From CAJQHK01 sp038142525 (GTDB lineage: Bacteria > Pseudomonadota > Alphaproteobacteria > Rickettsiales > UBA1997): DNA of 64,000 nt. The stretch covers positions 1 through 64,000 of the forward strand of contig JAYQKE010000014.1 of assembly GCA_038142525.1 (NCBI GenBank), written 5' to 3'. Under the pieces are notes generated by a model that saw nothing but the letters and a program-made list of their open reading frames with translations, did not search any database and was not told where the DNA came from. Positions 49,886 through 61,230 of this stretch are shown here, piece by piece. Position 1 is the first letter of the stretch, and the number at the start of each line of letters is the position of its first letter. The position numbers and the translations under genes were made by a program.

Positions 49886-52851
49886 ATGACAGAGCAACTA
49901 ATTGAACAGGACCTAATCAGAAAACTCACAGATCTCAAATATTCCTATCGCCCAGATATTCGCGATAGAGCTACATTGGAAGCAAACTTTCGTAAAAAAT
50001 TTGAAGAGCTTAATCGAGTAAATTTAACGGACGATGAATTCATTCGTTTACTTGAGCAAATTATCGTTCCAGACACTTTTGCAGCATCGCGCATTTTACG
50101 TGAGAGAAATAGCTTTGAGCGTGATGACGGAACACCTCTTTCTTACACTTTAGTTAACATTAAAGATTGGTGCAAAAATACTTTTGAAGTAATTAATCAG
50201 CTACGCATAAATACCGATAATAGCCATCATCGTTACGATGTGATTTTGTTAATTAATGGTGTGCCAGTAGTTCAAATTGAACTAAAAACTTTGACCATTA
50301 GCCCTAGTCGAGCAATGCAACAAATTGTTGAATATAAGAATGATCCAGGCAATGGCTACAGCAAAACTTTAATGTGCTTTATGCGACTTTTTTATTGTCA
50401 GTAATCGTAGTGACACTTGGTATTTTGCCAACAATAACAGTCGTCATTTTAATTTTGATGCTAATGAGCGTTTTTTACCTTTATATCAGTTTGCTTCTGA
50501 AGATAATAAAAAAATTACACAACTTGATAATTTTGCTGAAAAATTCTTAGCTAAGTGCACGCTTGGTCAAATGATTAGCAGATATATGGTTTTGGTAGCT
50601 AGCGAGCAAAAGCTAATGATGATGCGACCATATCAAATTTATGCGGTTAAGGCTATCGTAGAATGCATTCACCAAAATTGTGGAAATGGTTATATTTGGC
50701 ATACTACTGGTAGCGGTAAAACATTAACCTCTTTTAAGGCTTCTACCTTACTTAAAGATAATCCAGATATTGAGAAATGCTTATTTGTTGTTGATAGAAA
50801 AGATCTAGATAGGCAAACACGTGAAGAGTTTAATCGCTTTCAAGAAAACTGCGTTGAAAAAAATACCAATACTGGAAAATTAGTTGAGAGATTACTATCA
50901 GATGATTATACCGATAAGGTAATTGTTACTACAATCCAAAAACTTGGATTAGCACTCGATGGATCAAATAAGAATAATTACAAAGAGCAATTAAAGCCTT
51001 TAAGCAACAAAAGACTAGTCTTCATCTTTGATGAATGCCATCGCTCACAATTTGGTGAAAATCATAAAGCTATAAAAGAATTCTTTCCTAATGCTCAGCT
51101 TTTTGGTTTTACTGGAACGCCAATTTTTGATGAAAATGCTAACTATCAAAAAGTTGAAGATGGTCAAGCCTCATACAAAACAACGGGTGATATATTTCAA
51201 AAAGAATTACATTCTTACACAATTACCCATGCTATTGAAGATCGCAATGTTTTGCAATTCCGTATTGATTACTACAAGCCAGAAGGAAATAATAAGCCAA
51301 AAGCAGGAAAGTCTCCACCTAAAAAAGCTGTTGTTGAGGAAATATTAGAAAAGCATAACGGGGCTACTGCAAATCGTAAGTTTAATGCAATATTTGCAAC
51401 CGCTTCCATTAACGAAGCTATTGCTTATTATGACCTCTTTAAAGTCATTCAGTCAGAAAAATTAGCCTCAAATCCTGATTTCCAAGCGCTAAATATTGCT
51501 TGCCTATTCTCACCGCCAGCCGAAGGAAATAAAGATGTTAAACAACTTCAAGAAGATTTACCTCAAGAAAAAATTGATAACAGGGTAGCTCCAGATGAAA
51601 AGAAAAATGCTTTAAAAGCCATCATCAAAGATTACAACTCAAACTATAAAACTAATCACAGATCAATGAATTTGATCTTTACTATCAAGATGTGCAAAAG
51701 CGCATTAAGGATCAGCAATATCCTAACCAAGATCTATCTCACGCAGAAAAAATTGATGTAATGATCGTTGTTGATATGTTGCTTACTGGTTTTGATTCTA
51801 AATTCTTAAATACCCTCTATGTTGATAAAAATTTAAAATATCATGGTCTTATTCAGGCTTTTTCTCGTACCAATAGGGTTCTAAATGACACCAAGCCTTA
51901 TGGAAACATCCTTGATTTTTGTGGGCAAGAATCTGCCGTTAATGAGGCAGTAGCATTATTTTCTGGCGAAAAAGACGAAAATCAAGCAAGAGAAATTTGG
52001 CTAGTTGATAAGGCGCCAGTGGTTATTGAAAAATTAGGAATTGCAGTAAAAAAACTTGAGCAATTTATGCTCTCTCAAGATTTAGAGGCAAAGCCAGAAG
52101 AGGTGGTAAATTTAAAAGGTGACGAAGCTCGAGGTCAGTTCATTAATTTATTTAAAGAAGTACAACGCCTTAAAACTGGCCTTGATCAATATACTGATTT
52201 AACCGAAGGTAATAAAAATACTATTGAGCAAGTAATTCCAAAAGAAAACTTACAAGGATTTAAAGGTGTTTATATTGAAACCATATGCGTCTTAAGACTC
52301 AGCAAGATAAAGATAATGGAAATATAAGTGAAGAGGTTCAACAACTTGATTTTGAATTTGTATTATTTGCCTCCACCGTTATCGATTATGATTACATAAT
52401 GGGGTTAATTGCCAAATATTCTGGCGGAAAGCCAGGTAAGCACAAAATGACCCGATCTCAGTTGATTGGTTTGATACGATCTGATGCAAAATTTATGGAT
52501 GATGGCGAAGATATTGTGCAATATATTAACTCACTAAAAGAAGGTGAAGCCTTAAGCGAAAAGTTAATTCGTCAAGGCTATGAAGATTTTAAAACACAAA
52601 AAAATGCCAAACAACTTGAAGAAATTGCCATCAAGCACGGAATTGAAATTAATTCACTACAAAGCTTTATCGACAATATTTTGCAAAGAATGATTTTTGA
52701 TGGTGAAAAGTTAAACTATCTTTTAGCGCCTCTTGAATTAGGCTGGAAAGCCAGAACCCAAAAGGAATTAGCGCTAATGGAGGATTTAATTCCGCTTCTT
52801 AAGAAAAGAAGTAATGGGCGAGATATTTCAGGGTTGAGTGCTTATGAGTAA
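49886..52851 (+). CDS. hsdR: Type I restriction enzyme R subunit (three frameshifts)
   Basis: Motor and nuclease subunit of a type I restriction system. N-terminal nuclease: Asp118 in RYDVILLING and QIELK at 131-134. Helicase: Walker A in HTTGSGKTLTS (about residue 275), DECHRSQFG (about 381), FGFTGTPIF, and the later motif HGLIQAFSRTNRVLND. C-terminal helical domain after about residue 800. Indels near 50392, 51662 and 52283 divide it into four frames. Corrected length is about 988 residues, normal. As sequenced it could not make the full enzyme. Confidence 0.92.
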
Positions 52852-54043
52852 TAAAGTTAAAATAACAAAAATGAATCAAAATAAGCAGGAATTAGTGCCT
52901 AAGTTGAGATTTCCTGAGTTTCGTGATTCTGGGGAGTGGAAAGAGAAATCGCTTAAAGATTTATTTACCATAGGAAGTGGAAGAGATTATAAGCATTTAG
53001 ATAATGGCGAGATACCAGTTTATGGAACTGGTGGCTATATGTTGTCTGTAAATGATTATTTATACGATGGTGAAAGCGTGTGCATTGGTAGAAAGGGTAC
53101 AATTGACAAGCCTGTTTTGTTAACTGGGAAATTTTGGACTGTAGATACGCTGTTCTATACTCATTCTTTCAAAGAATGTTTGCCAAGGTTTGTTTTATCT
53201 ATATTTCAGAATATTGATTGGAAAAAACATAATGAAGCTGGAGGCGTTCCAAGTTTATCTAAAACTAATATTGAGAAGCTAAATGTAGTTATTCCAAAGC
53301 TTAAAGAGCAACAAAAAATAGCTGACTGCCTTTCTTCTATTGATGATTTAATAACAGCAGAATCTAAAAAACTTGAATCTATCAAGAATCACAAAAAAGG
53401 TTTGATGCAAAACCTATTTCCATCTGAGGGAAAAACCACTCCAAACTTTCGTTTTCCTGAATTTAAAAATGATGGTGAGTGGGAAGTAAAGCCTCTTGGT
53501 AAAATATGTAAATATTCCAATGGAGGAGGTAATGAAAATAATGTTGTAGATAATGGTAAGTACTATTTAATTTCTTTAAACAGTATTGATACCGAAGGTA
53601 ATCTAAAGCCTAATATGAAAAGAGTAAATCATATAGATAATTCATTAATTAAAAATGACTTAGTAATGGTGCTGAGTGATGTTGCATATGGCAATTTTTT
53701 AGGCTTATCAGCAATAATCCCTAACAATAACTATGTTCTAAATCAAAGAATGGCAGGTCTAAGAGTAAGGTCTAATCAAAATATTAATATTGAATATTTA
53801 AGATTATTCATAAATAACAATCAAAAATATTTTAAGCAAAAAGGTCAAGGCTCTTCTCAACAAAATCTTTCAAAACCTTCAGTGGAAAGATTTCCTATTT
53901 TTTTACCAAATAACCCAAAAGAGCAACAAAAAATAGCCGACTGCCTTTCTTCTATTGATGATTTAATTACATCGCAAGGGCAAAAAATTGAAGCACTAAA
54001 AACTCACAAAAAAGGCTTAATGCGCGACTTTTTCCAAATATAG
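52844..54043 (+). CDS. hsdS: Type I restriction system specificity subunit
   Basis: 399 residues, intact, starting at ATG 52844, which overlaps the hsdR stop by 8 bases. Two target-recognition domains (KLRFPEFRDSGEWKEKSLKD ... and FRFPEFKNDGEWEVKPLGKI ...) are each followed by a near-identical conserved helix: EQQKIADCLSSIDDLITAES and EQQKIADCLSSIDDLITSQG. This gives a two-half architecture reading a bipartite DNA site. It is the only large gene of the island without a lesion. The target sequence cannot be predicted here. Confidence 0.95.
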   Translation: MSNKVKITKMNQNKQELVPKLRFPEFRDSGEWKEKSLKDLFTIGSGRDYKHLDNGEIPVYGTGGYMLSVNDYLYDGESVCIGRKGTIDKPVLLTGKFWTVDTLFYTHSFKECLPRFVLSIFQNIDWKKHNEAGGVPSLSKTNIEKLNVVIPKLKEQQKIADCLSSIDDLITAESKKLESIKNHKKGLMQNLFPSEGKTTPNFRFPEFKNDGEWEVKPLGKICKYSNGGGNENNVVDNGKYYLISLNSIDTEGNLKPNMKRVNHIDNSLIKNDLVMVLSDVAYGNFLGLSAIIPNNNYVLNQRMAGLRVRSNQNINIEYLRLFINNNQKYFKQKGQGSSQQNLSKPSVERFPIFLPNNPKEQQKIADCLSSIDDLITSQGQKIEALKTHKKGLMRDFFQI

Positions 54044-54062
54044 ACCAAAACCACAAATCAAA

Positions 54063-55068
54063 ATGACCAAAACCCAAGAAGAAAAACAAATAATCATTTA
54101 TCAAGCCCCTGACGGAAAAAGCCAAGTTTCGCTTTATGCAAAAGATGGTAATATTTGGCTTAGTCAAAAACAAATTTCTGAACTTTTTGACACCTCTTTG
54201 CCAAATATCAATATGCATATTTCTGTAATCTTGAAAGAAGGCGAGCTGGAGAAAAATTCAGTTATTAAGTATTTCTTAACAACTGCCAAAGACGGCAAAA
54301 ATTATAATGTTGCCTTCTATTCTTTAGAAATGATTTTAGCGATTGGGTTTAGAATTCGCTCTAAAAGAGGAACGCAATTTAGAATTTGGGCAAATGGGAA
54401 CCTTAAAGAATATATGATTAAAGGATTTGTGATGGATTCTAATCGCCTTAAAAACCCCGATGGAAGACCAGATTATTTTGATGAATTACTTGAGCAGATT
54501 CGTGATATTCGCGCTTCTGAAAAAAGATTTTATCAAAAAGTTCGCGATCTTTTTGCTTTAAGCTCTGATTATGACAAAAGCGACAAAGCAACCCAAATGT
54601 TTTTTGCCGAAGCGCAAAATAAATTAATTTATGCCTCAACTGGTAAAACCATGCCCAGAATTAATTATTGCAAGGGCTGATGCCAAAAAGCCAAATATGG
54701 CTCTAACCTCTTTCAAGGGTAAAATTGTAAGAAAACAAGATATTATAATTGCCAAAAACTATTTATCTAAAGATGAGCTAGATACCCTTAATCGTTTAGT
54801 AGTAATCTTTTTAGAAACCGCAGAACTTCGTGCTAAAAACCGCCAAGATATTACTATGAAATTTTGGCAAGAAAATGTTGATCGGGTTTTATCTTCAAAT
54901 GACTATAAAATTCTTAATCACAAAGGTAAAATTTCAAATAAAAAAATGGAAGAAAAGCTAAATGAAATTTATGAAGATTTTGACAATAAAAGAAAAGAAT
55001 TTGAAGCAAAAATTGCCGATGAAGAAGATTTAAAAGAATTAGAAAATTTAATTAAAAATAAAAAATAA
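54063..55068 (+). CDS. RhuM-family protein (one frameshift)
   Basis: The N-terminal half carries the RhuM pattern: IWLSQKQISELFDTSLPNIN, the NSVIKYFLTTAKDGKNYNVA segment and YSLEMILAIGFRIRSKRGTQ. The C-terminal half has RADAKKPNMALTSFKG and IIIAKNYLSKDELDTLNRLV. An extra base near 54654 (ATGCCCAGAATTAATT) splits it into 54063-54680 and 54631-55068. Corrected length is about 335 residues. RhuM proteins commonly sit between or beside hsd genes; the biochemical role is not established. Here it lies between hsdS and hsdM, 4 bases before hsdM. Confidence 0.88.
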
Positions 55069-55072
55069 AATT

Positions 55073-56683
55073 ATGACTGAACAACAAAAAGAATTAGGAA
55101 AAACACTTTGGGCAATTGCTGATGGTTTGAGAGGGGCTATGAATGCGGATGATTTTCGTGATTATATGCTTTCCTTTCTTTTCTTGAGATATCTTTCTGA
55201 TAATTATGAAGCGTGACAAAAAAAGGAGTTAGGGAAAGATTATCCTGAAAAAAATGGACATACCACTCCTTTGCAACGCTTTTACGAAGAAAATTCTGAG
55301 GATGTGAAAGATTTTGAAGATTTAATGCGTCGTCGTGTCCATTATGTTATTGAGCCGGACTACCTTTGGGGGAATATTTCCCAGATGGCCAGAATCCAAG
55401 ATGGTGAATTGCTAAATACACTTCAAGATGCCTTTAAATATATTGAAAATGAGTCTTTTGATAAAGCATTTCAAGGTCTCTTTTCTGAAATTAATTTGAA
55501 TTCTGAAAAACTTGGTAAACATAACACAGAACGAAATAATAAACTATGCACTATCATCACCAAGATTGCTGAAGGATTATTAAAATTCTCTACTGCTACA
55601 GATATTTTAGGCGATGCTTATGAGTATTTAATAGGTCAATTTGCTGCTGGCTCTGGAAAAAAAGCGGGAGAATTTTATACGCCACAAGAAATTTCAACAA
55701 TTTTGTCTGAACTTGTGACATTAGATGGACAAGAGCCTGCTAACGGAAAGAAAAAATATTTAGAAAGCGTGTTTGATTTTGCCTGCGGTTCTGGATCTTT
55801 GCTTTTAAATGTTAGAGGTCAACTTGGCTCTAATGGTGTTGGTAAAATTTACGGACAAGAAAAAAATGTCACTACCTACAATTTAGCAAGAATGAATATG
55901 TTGCTACATGGAGTAAAAGATTCTGAATTTGAAATTTACCACGGCGATACTTTAACAAATGATTGGGATATTTTAAGAGAAGCCAATCCAGCTAAAAAAC
56001 CTTATTTTGATGCAATAGTTGCCAATCCACCATTTAGCTATCGTTGGAAACAAAGTGATACACTTGCAGATGATGTTCGCTTTAAAAACCATGGCTTAGC
56101 ACCAAAATCTGCTGCTGATTTTGCCTTTTTATTACATGGGTTTAACTATTTGAAGCAAGAAGGAACTATGGCAATTATATTGCCACATGGAGTTTTATTT
56201 CGTGGTGGCGCAGAAGAAAGAATTCGTCGTAAGCTTTTAGAAGACGGGCATATTGATACTGTGATTGGATTACCTTCAAATCTATTTTATTCTGCAGGAA
56301 TTCCTGTTTGTATTTTGGTGGTAAAAAAATGCAAAAAACCTGACGATGTTTTATTTATTAATGCAAGCGAGGGCTTTGAAAAAGGAAAGAGGCAAAATCA
56401 GCTATTGTCTGAACATATAGAAAAAATAGTTAGCACTTATCAATTCCGCAAAGAAGAAGATCGCTACTCTAGACGCGTATCAATGGAGGAGATCAAATCC
56501 AATGATTATAATTTGAATATTTCTCGCTATATTAGCACCGCTATCCCAGAAGAGGAAATTGATTTGGCAAAAACAAATGAAGATTTAAAGGTTATTGAAG
56601 AAAAAATAAAAACAGCGACCAATAAACATAATGCATTCTTGCAAGAGTTGAATTTGCCAATTTTACCTAGATTTAATAAATAA
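55073..56683 (+). CDS. hsdM: Type I restriction system methyltransferase subunit (in-frame TGA)
   Basis: N6-adenine methyltransferase. ATG 55073 gives MTEQQKELGKTLWAIADGLR, the normal start, and the reading frame is kept to 56683 (536 residues) except for a TGA at 55214-55216 (codon 48, in NYEA-stop-QKKELGKDYP). SAM motif DFACGSGSLLLN lies near residue 237 and catalytic NPPF near 319. The frame after the stop opens at 55271. TGA is used as a normal stop elsewhere in the window (argS), so readthrough or recoding is not expected; nonsense mutation or base error. Confidence 0.93.
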
Positions 56684-56697
56684 AAAGTAATTAAAAA

Positions 56698-57562
56698 ATG
56701 TTAGAAAGACTCAAAAAAATTGACTTGAGAAAAGCTTGGAAATCTGAAGACCAAGAATTTACTCCTTGGCTTGCAGGTGAAGAAAATCTTGAATTACTGG
56801 GTGATACGATTGGAATTGAGCTAGAATTAGTTGGCAGGGAAAAAGATATGGGGCCTTTTAGGGCTGATATTTTATGCAAAAATGTCGAGGATGATTCTTG
56901 GGTATTGATAGAAAATCAAATTGAAAAAACAGATCACAAGCACCTTGGTCAATTAATGACTTATCTTGCCGGATTGCAGGCGGCAACCATAATATGGATT
57001 GCATCAAGATTTACCGAAGAACATAGAAAATCTTTAGATTGGTTAAATGAAATAACTGACAAAAGATTTAAGTTTTTTGGTCTTGAAATTGAGTTATTTC
57101 AAATTGGGAATTCTCCATATGCTCCAAGGTTTAATGTTATCTCAATGCCAAATAATTGGGGTAAGTCAGTTTCATAAGCGACTAAAAATATCAGCGAAAG
57201 TATTGAGTCGGAAACCAAGGCTTTGCAATATAAATATTGGCAACAATTGGTTGATTTTATAAAAGAATCAGGGTCAAAGCTAAAACCACATGATCCAAGA
57301 CCAAGGAATTGGCAAACTTTTGCTATTGGTAGGAGCTTGACTTTCATTTATCTGCAAAAATTAATACTCAAAATAATAAGGTTGCAATTGAGCTTTGGAT
57401 CACAAATAGAGATCATGCAAAGGCATTCTTTAAATTGCTTGAATTGGAAAAGTCTGAGATAGAAATTGAAATGGCCAGTAAGCTTGAATGGAGAGAAAAT
57501 TCTGAAAAAACATCTTCTCAAATTGCATTATTTGATGATTTTGAGCTTTCTAAGCAGGATAA
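56698..57562 (+). pseudogene. DUF4268-like nuclease-fold protein, stop codon and frameshift, cut by IS
   Basis: MLERLKKIDLRKAWKSEDQE, then FRADILCKNVEDDSWVLIEN is a PD-(D/E)xK-type core (Asp in ADIL, Glu in IENQ), as in the DUF4268 proteins found in restriction islands. A TAA at 57175-57177, an extra TT near 57331 and an IS end at about 57563 interrupt it. The remaining C-terminal region (ALQYKYWQQLVDFI, NNKVAIELWITNRDHAK) is the DUF4268 domain itself. It follows hsdM by 14 bases and probably belonged to the same operon. Confidence 0.75.
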
Positions 57563-57641
57563 AAGACCTTTGCATAGATCATTAAAATTTCCCTAACTTT
57601 CTCTTGGTTTTTTCTTAATTTCATCAATTTTTTCTTGAATA

Positions 57642-57684
57642 AAACAGCAATAAAGCTAGTATTTATCTAGCTTTATTGCTGTTT
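57642..57684 (+). terminator. 18-base perfect hairpin before the transposase gene
   Basis: AAACAGCAATAAAGCTAG and CTAGCTTTATTGCTGTTT pair without a mismatch around TATTTAT. It ends 24 bases before the transposase ATG. The position matches that of the hairpin in the other IS5 element, so it probably blocks transcription reading into the element. Confidence 0.65.
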
Positions 57685-57708
57685 ATTATAATGAAATATT
57701 AATAAATT

Positions 57709-58766
57709 ATGGTTACTTTTGCTTCTATTTCCATTCAAGAGAGATTAAAAAATGACAGTAAATTGTTAAAGTTAGATAAATTAATAAATTGGGAGAGGTT
57801 GAGATCTTATTTGGTCAAGATTCACAAAAAAGACTTTAATGAAAATAGCGACAGAGGTAGAAAATCTTATGATAAAATATCTATGTTAAAGCTTGTTCTA
57901 CTTGGTCAATGGAATAGTTTAAGCGATGAAGAATTAGAATATGCTGTAAAGGTAAGGCTTGATTTTATATCATTTTGTGGCTTTGATATTAGTGATAAGG
58001 TGCCAGATCATTCAACTATCTGTAGATTCAGAAATAAATTAATTGAAAGAGATTTGTTAGATAAATTATTATCTGAGATTAATAATCAATTATCAGAGAA
58101 TAATCTCAAAGTTAAAAAAGCTAATCTTGCAGTAATAGATGCTACATTGATTGAGTCTAATTCTAGACCAAATAGGACAAAGACAATAGAAGATAATATT
58201 ACTAAAGACAGGAATGAATCAAATTTCTAATAATAAAATAGGAAACTTAACTATTGAGCAATCAGAATCGGCAGATCCAGATGCCACTTGGCTAAAGAAG
58301 GGAAATAAATATCATTTTGGATTTAAATCATTTGCCACAACAGATGAAGAAGGATTTATCAATAAAACCAAAACAATTCCAGCCAATCAATCTGAGATTA
58401 ATCAAATGGAGGATATGGTAACGGATTGTGATAAATTTTCTGGAGATAAGGGTTATGATTCTAAAGGAAATAGAGATATCTTACGAAAAAAAAGGCATCA
58501 AAACCAGATTGATGTATAAAAAGCCAAAAGGAAAACCCATGACCAAATGGCAAAAAAGATTTAATAAAGCTGTATCAAAAAGAAGATTTATTGTTGAACA
58601 ATCTTTTGGAACTCTAAAAAGAAGATTTAAATTCAATAAAGCTTCTTATTTTACAACAAAAAAAGTAAATGCTCAATTTACTCTAAAAGCTATTTGTTTA
58701 AATCTACTCAAAGCAGTTAATAAAATAAAAGCATTGGTGCCACCAAAACAACTGGAATTAGGATAA
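57709..58766 (+). pseudogene. IS5-type transposase, two frameshifts
   Basis: N-terminal DUF772-like domain with GRKSYDKISMLKLVLLGQWN and DHSTICRFRNKLIERDLLDK; first catalytic Asp in LAVIDATLIE; second in KFSGDKGYDSKGN; final Glu region in RRFIVEQSFGTLKRRF. Shifts near 58215 and near 58487-58496 (an A-run) split the gene into three frames. Corrected length is about 352 residues. Homologous motifs to the first IS5 transposase, but low overall identity. Confidence 0.85.
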
Positions 58767-58947
58767 TTGTGTCCAAAATCCACAAAACAACAAAGAATAC
58801 CACAAAAACACCGAAATAACCAATATTTTTGCCAATAAATTGTCAAAAATATCAAAAAATACAGTTTTTTCCAAAAATTTCCTTCAAAAAAATATTCTGA
58901 AGGAAAATTAGAGAAAAATCAATGATTTATGCAAAGGTCTTAGAAAT

Positions 58948-59604
58948 AGGGATTCACTCCACAAAGACCATTAACCAAAGCGTTTAACAAAGACCCAAAA
59001 AGAGTAACTAAATTTTTACAAGAAGATTACCCTTTAATTAAAAATAAATGTAAAAAAGAAAAAGGAGAAATTCATTTTCTTGATGAGATGGGAATAAATA
59101 ACAATAGCCACTCTTTTCTTAGAGGATATGGAATAAAAGGAAATAAAGAATATCAGCCAGTCTTAACAAAATCAGTTAAAAGAGTAAGTACAAATATGGT
59201 TTCAACAATCAATAATAATGGTCATTTCAGATTTATGGTCTATGAAGAAAATATGAATATTGAAATATTTCTTAAATTTCTTAGACAATTAATTAAAAAC
59301 CAAGATAAGAAAATATTCTTAATATTAGATAATCTAAGAGTTCATCATGCTAAAAAAGTAAAAGAATGGCAACAAAAACATAAAGATAAAATAGAGTTCT
59401 ATTTTCTTCCAGCATATTTCACCTGAATTAAATCCAGATGAATTGGTTAATCAAGATGTTAAGGCAAATGCAGTAAAACATAGGTTAATTCATACAAAAG
59501 AAGAATTAAATAAAATAGTCAGATCATATTTATATTCTCTACAGAGAGATAAGCAAAAAATAAGAAATTTTTTCAAAAAGAAAAGTGTTAGATATGCCGC
59601 CTAA
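58948..59604 (+). pseudogene. IS630-family transposase, C-terminal two thirds
   Basis: Opens at the GFTPQRPLTKAFNKDPKRV segment, then the three catalytic motifs: IHFLDEMGINNN, FLILDNLRVHHAKK and LPAYxSPELNPDELVN. An extra base near 59418 (CATATTTCACCTGAA) breaks the frame before the last motif. The stop at 59602-59604 follows KKSVRYAA, identical to the remnant at 10031. The N-terminal HTH domain was lost at the neighbouring IS5 end. Confidence 0.85.
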
Positions 59605-59650
59605 AAGTCTACTAATTTATGAAAGGGATAATATTTAAAGATAGGAATTA

Positions 59651-59883
59651 GTATTATAATAATGACGGTAAAAGAAAAAAGATTAGATTTTAAAATTAAA
59701 AACATTAAAATTTAAGATATTACCTTACTACCATAAACGAAATTTTAGAATTTTTCAGAAATTTCTGCGAACAGAGATTCTTACGATCTCAACTCAAAAT
59801 TTCAAAAATTTCTACACCGAATTTGAAGAAAAAAGTCTATGATTTTTAAAGAGGTAATGGTCTAACAAATGGGTGAAGTTCTC
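59651..59883 (+). mobile_element. IS3 right-end remnant
   Basis: A plus-strand frame with YYNNDGKRKKIRF and stop resembles the C-terminus of the IS3 OrfB at 40603. The following non-coding stretch ends in GAGGTAATGGTCTAACAAAT plus GGGTG, the right end of the same element, with several base changes. It is an older, diverged copy lying just before the LRR gene, filling most of the space between 59604 and 59914. Confidence 0.75.
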
Positions 59884-59913
59884 ATTTCTTTAGAAAATGA
59901 AAAATATTAAAAC

Positions 59914-60920
59914 ATGACAAAAATTATACTAATAAAAGAAATAATTACTGATATACGTGAAATAGCAAAATTAAGAGAATATATGTTTGATAATTCATGT
60001 AAGATTGTATCAAAAGATAACAGATCTTATGATATTAACGACGAAATCCCTCTAAATCTAATGGCAGAAGAATCTTTGAACATGGTTGCAAAGCCCCCAT
60101 CTCCAGAAAAAATAGCAGATGACATAATATATAAAAATCCTCATTTAACTGAAGAGCAAAAGAATATTATTAGACAGAAATTGCCAGGGGATAAAAAAGA
60201 AGATCTAAGAGCTACCAATGTACTTGACTTACATGATTTTGGCATTAAAGAGCTACCAAAATCAATTGGAGATCTTTGGAATTTAGCGCTATTAGATTTG
60301 GCTGATAACCAACTAGAAAGTCTGCCAAAAGAAATTGAAGGTCTTGAGTCTTTAAGGATTTTAATGTTACAGGGTAACAAACTAAACAGTGTGCCAGCAG
60401 GAATTGAAAAACTTATGAATTTAAGGGTTTTAGATTTATCTAGGAACGAACTAAAAATTCTGCCAGAAGAAATTGAAGGTCTTGAGTCTTTAGAGACTTT
60501 AGCTTTATCTGATAACCAACTAGAAATTCTGCCAGAAAAAATTGAAAAACTTATGAATTTAAGGCGTTTACTGTTAGACGGTAACCAACTAAACAGTGTG
60601 CCAGCAAGACAATTGAAAAACTTATGAATTTAAGGGTTTTAGATTTATCTCATAACAAACTAAACATTGTGCCAGAAGCAATTAGATATATTTGGAATCT
60701 AGAGCGTTTACTGTTAGGCTATAACGAACTACAAAATGTGCCAGAAGACATTATAAGGCATGGGAGTTTAGAGGAATTAGATTTGACTGGTAACCCACTA
60801 ACTGATACTGATATTGAACCCAGGATATATAGAGACCTGGGTCTAGCTATATTAAAAGGCTCACTTCCTCGTCCTAAGCCAGATGTAGCCAAAGCCCGAG
60901 CAATTAATACATCAGACAAA
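59914..60920 (+). CDS. Leucine-rich-repeat protein (one frameshift, C-terminus lost)
   Basis: An N-terminal 105-residue region without recognised domain (MTKIILIKEIITDIREIAKL ...) is followed by about nine 23-residue LRRs of the form LxxLxLxxNxLxxLPxxIxxLxx, from about residue 106. Repeats alternate between endings IEGLESL and IEKLMNL, a 46-residue higher-order unit visible in the DNA as well. An indel near 60607 (GCAAGACAATTG) moves the frame: first part 59914-60627, second 60624-60920. After about residue 330 the sequence passes into an IS481 fragment, so the native end is missing. LRR proteins in intracellular bacteria are often host-directed effectors; this is inference. Confidence 0.78.
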
Positions 60921-61230
60921 GGATCTTTGCACCGTACTTTAAAAAAAAAAAGAAACAACAAAACCAGCGAAGTTTAATCATCTTCAACAACAAGAAAGAT
61001 TTGATGAATTTATTGATTATTACAACAATAAAAGACCTCATCAAGCAATTAATATGAAGTATCCGGCAGAAATATATCAACCATCAGTAAGACAATATAA
61101 TGGCTTACCAGAAATAGATTATCCCTACCATGACAGAACTGTAACTGTTACTCATTGCGGTAGAATATGCATAAAGAAAAGAAAGATTAATTTATCACAA
61201 GCTTTATCTGGCCAAAATATAGGAATAAAA
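60921..61230 (+). pseudogene. IS481-type transposase, C-terminal fragment
   Basis: SLHRTLK, then (after a shift in the A-run at 60941-60951) KPAKFNHLQQQERFDEFIDY, YNNKRPHQAINMKYPAEIYQ and LSQALSGQNIGI match the end of IS481-family transposases, whose last catalytic Glu precedes this piece. It is fused in frame to the LRR gene at its start and is cut by the IS3 fragment at 61231. Confidence 0.75.

Larger units (their letters stand above)
57563..58941 (+). mobile_element. Second IS5-type element, full length
   Basis: About 1379 bases. The left end AAGACCTTTGCATAGATCATT at 57563 is mirrored at 58921-58941 (AATGATTTATGCAAAGGTCTT). The element codes for one transposase, with frame lesions. It lies between the end of the DUF4268-like gene and an IS630 remnant. 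It is different in sequence from the GGAACCTCTGA element. Confidence 0.85.

Noticed and set aside
55214..55216. TGA read as tryptophan (alternative genetic code)
   Set aside because: TGA ends argS and the XRE gene at proper positions, and Trp is coded by TGG throughout; a recoded genome would show many internal TGA codons.
57564..57596. Native C-terminus of the DUF4268-like protein (DKRPLHRSLKFP)
   Set aside because: These codons are the terminal inverted repeat of the IS beginning near 57563, mirrored at 58921-58941.
60301..60720. Possible CRISPR-like repetition in the LRR gene
   Set aside because: The repeats are in frame, 69 or 138 bases apart, and encode leucine-rich repeats; there are no spacers.
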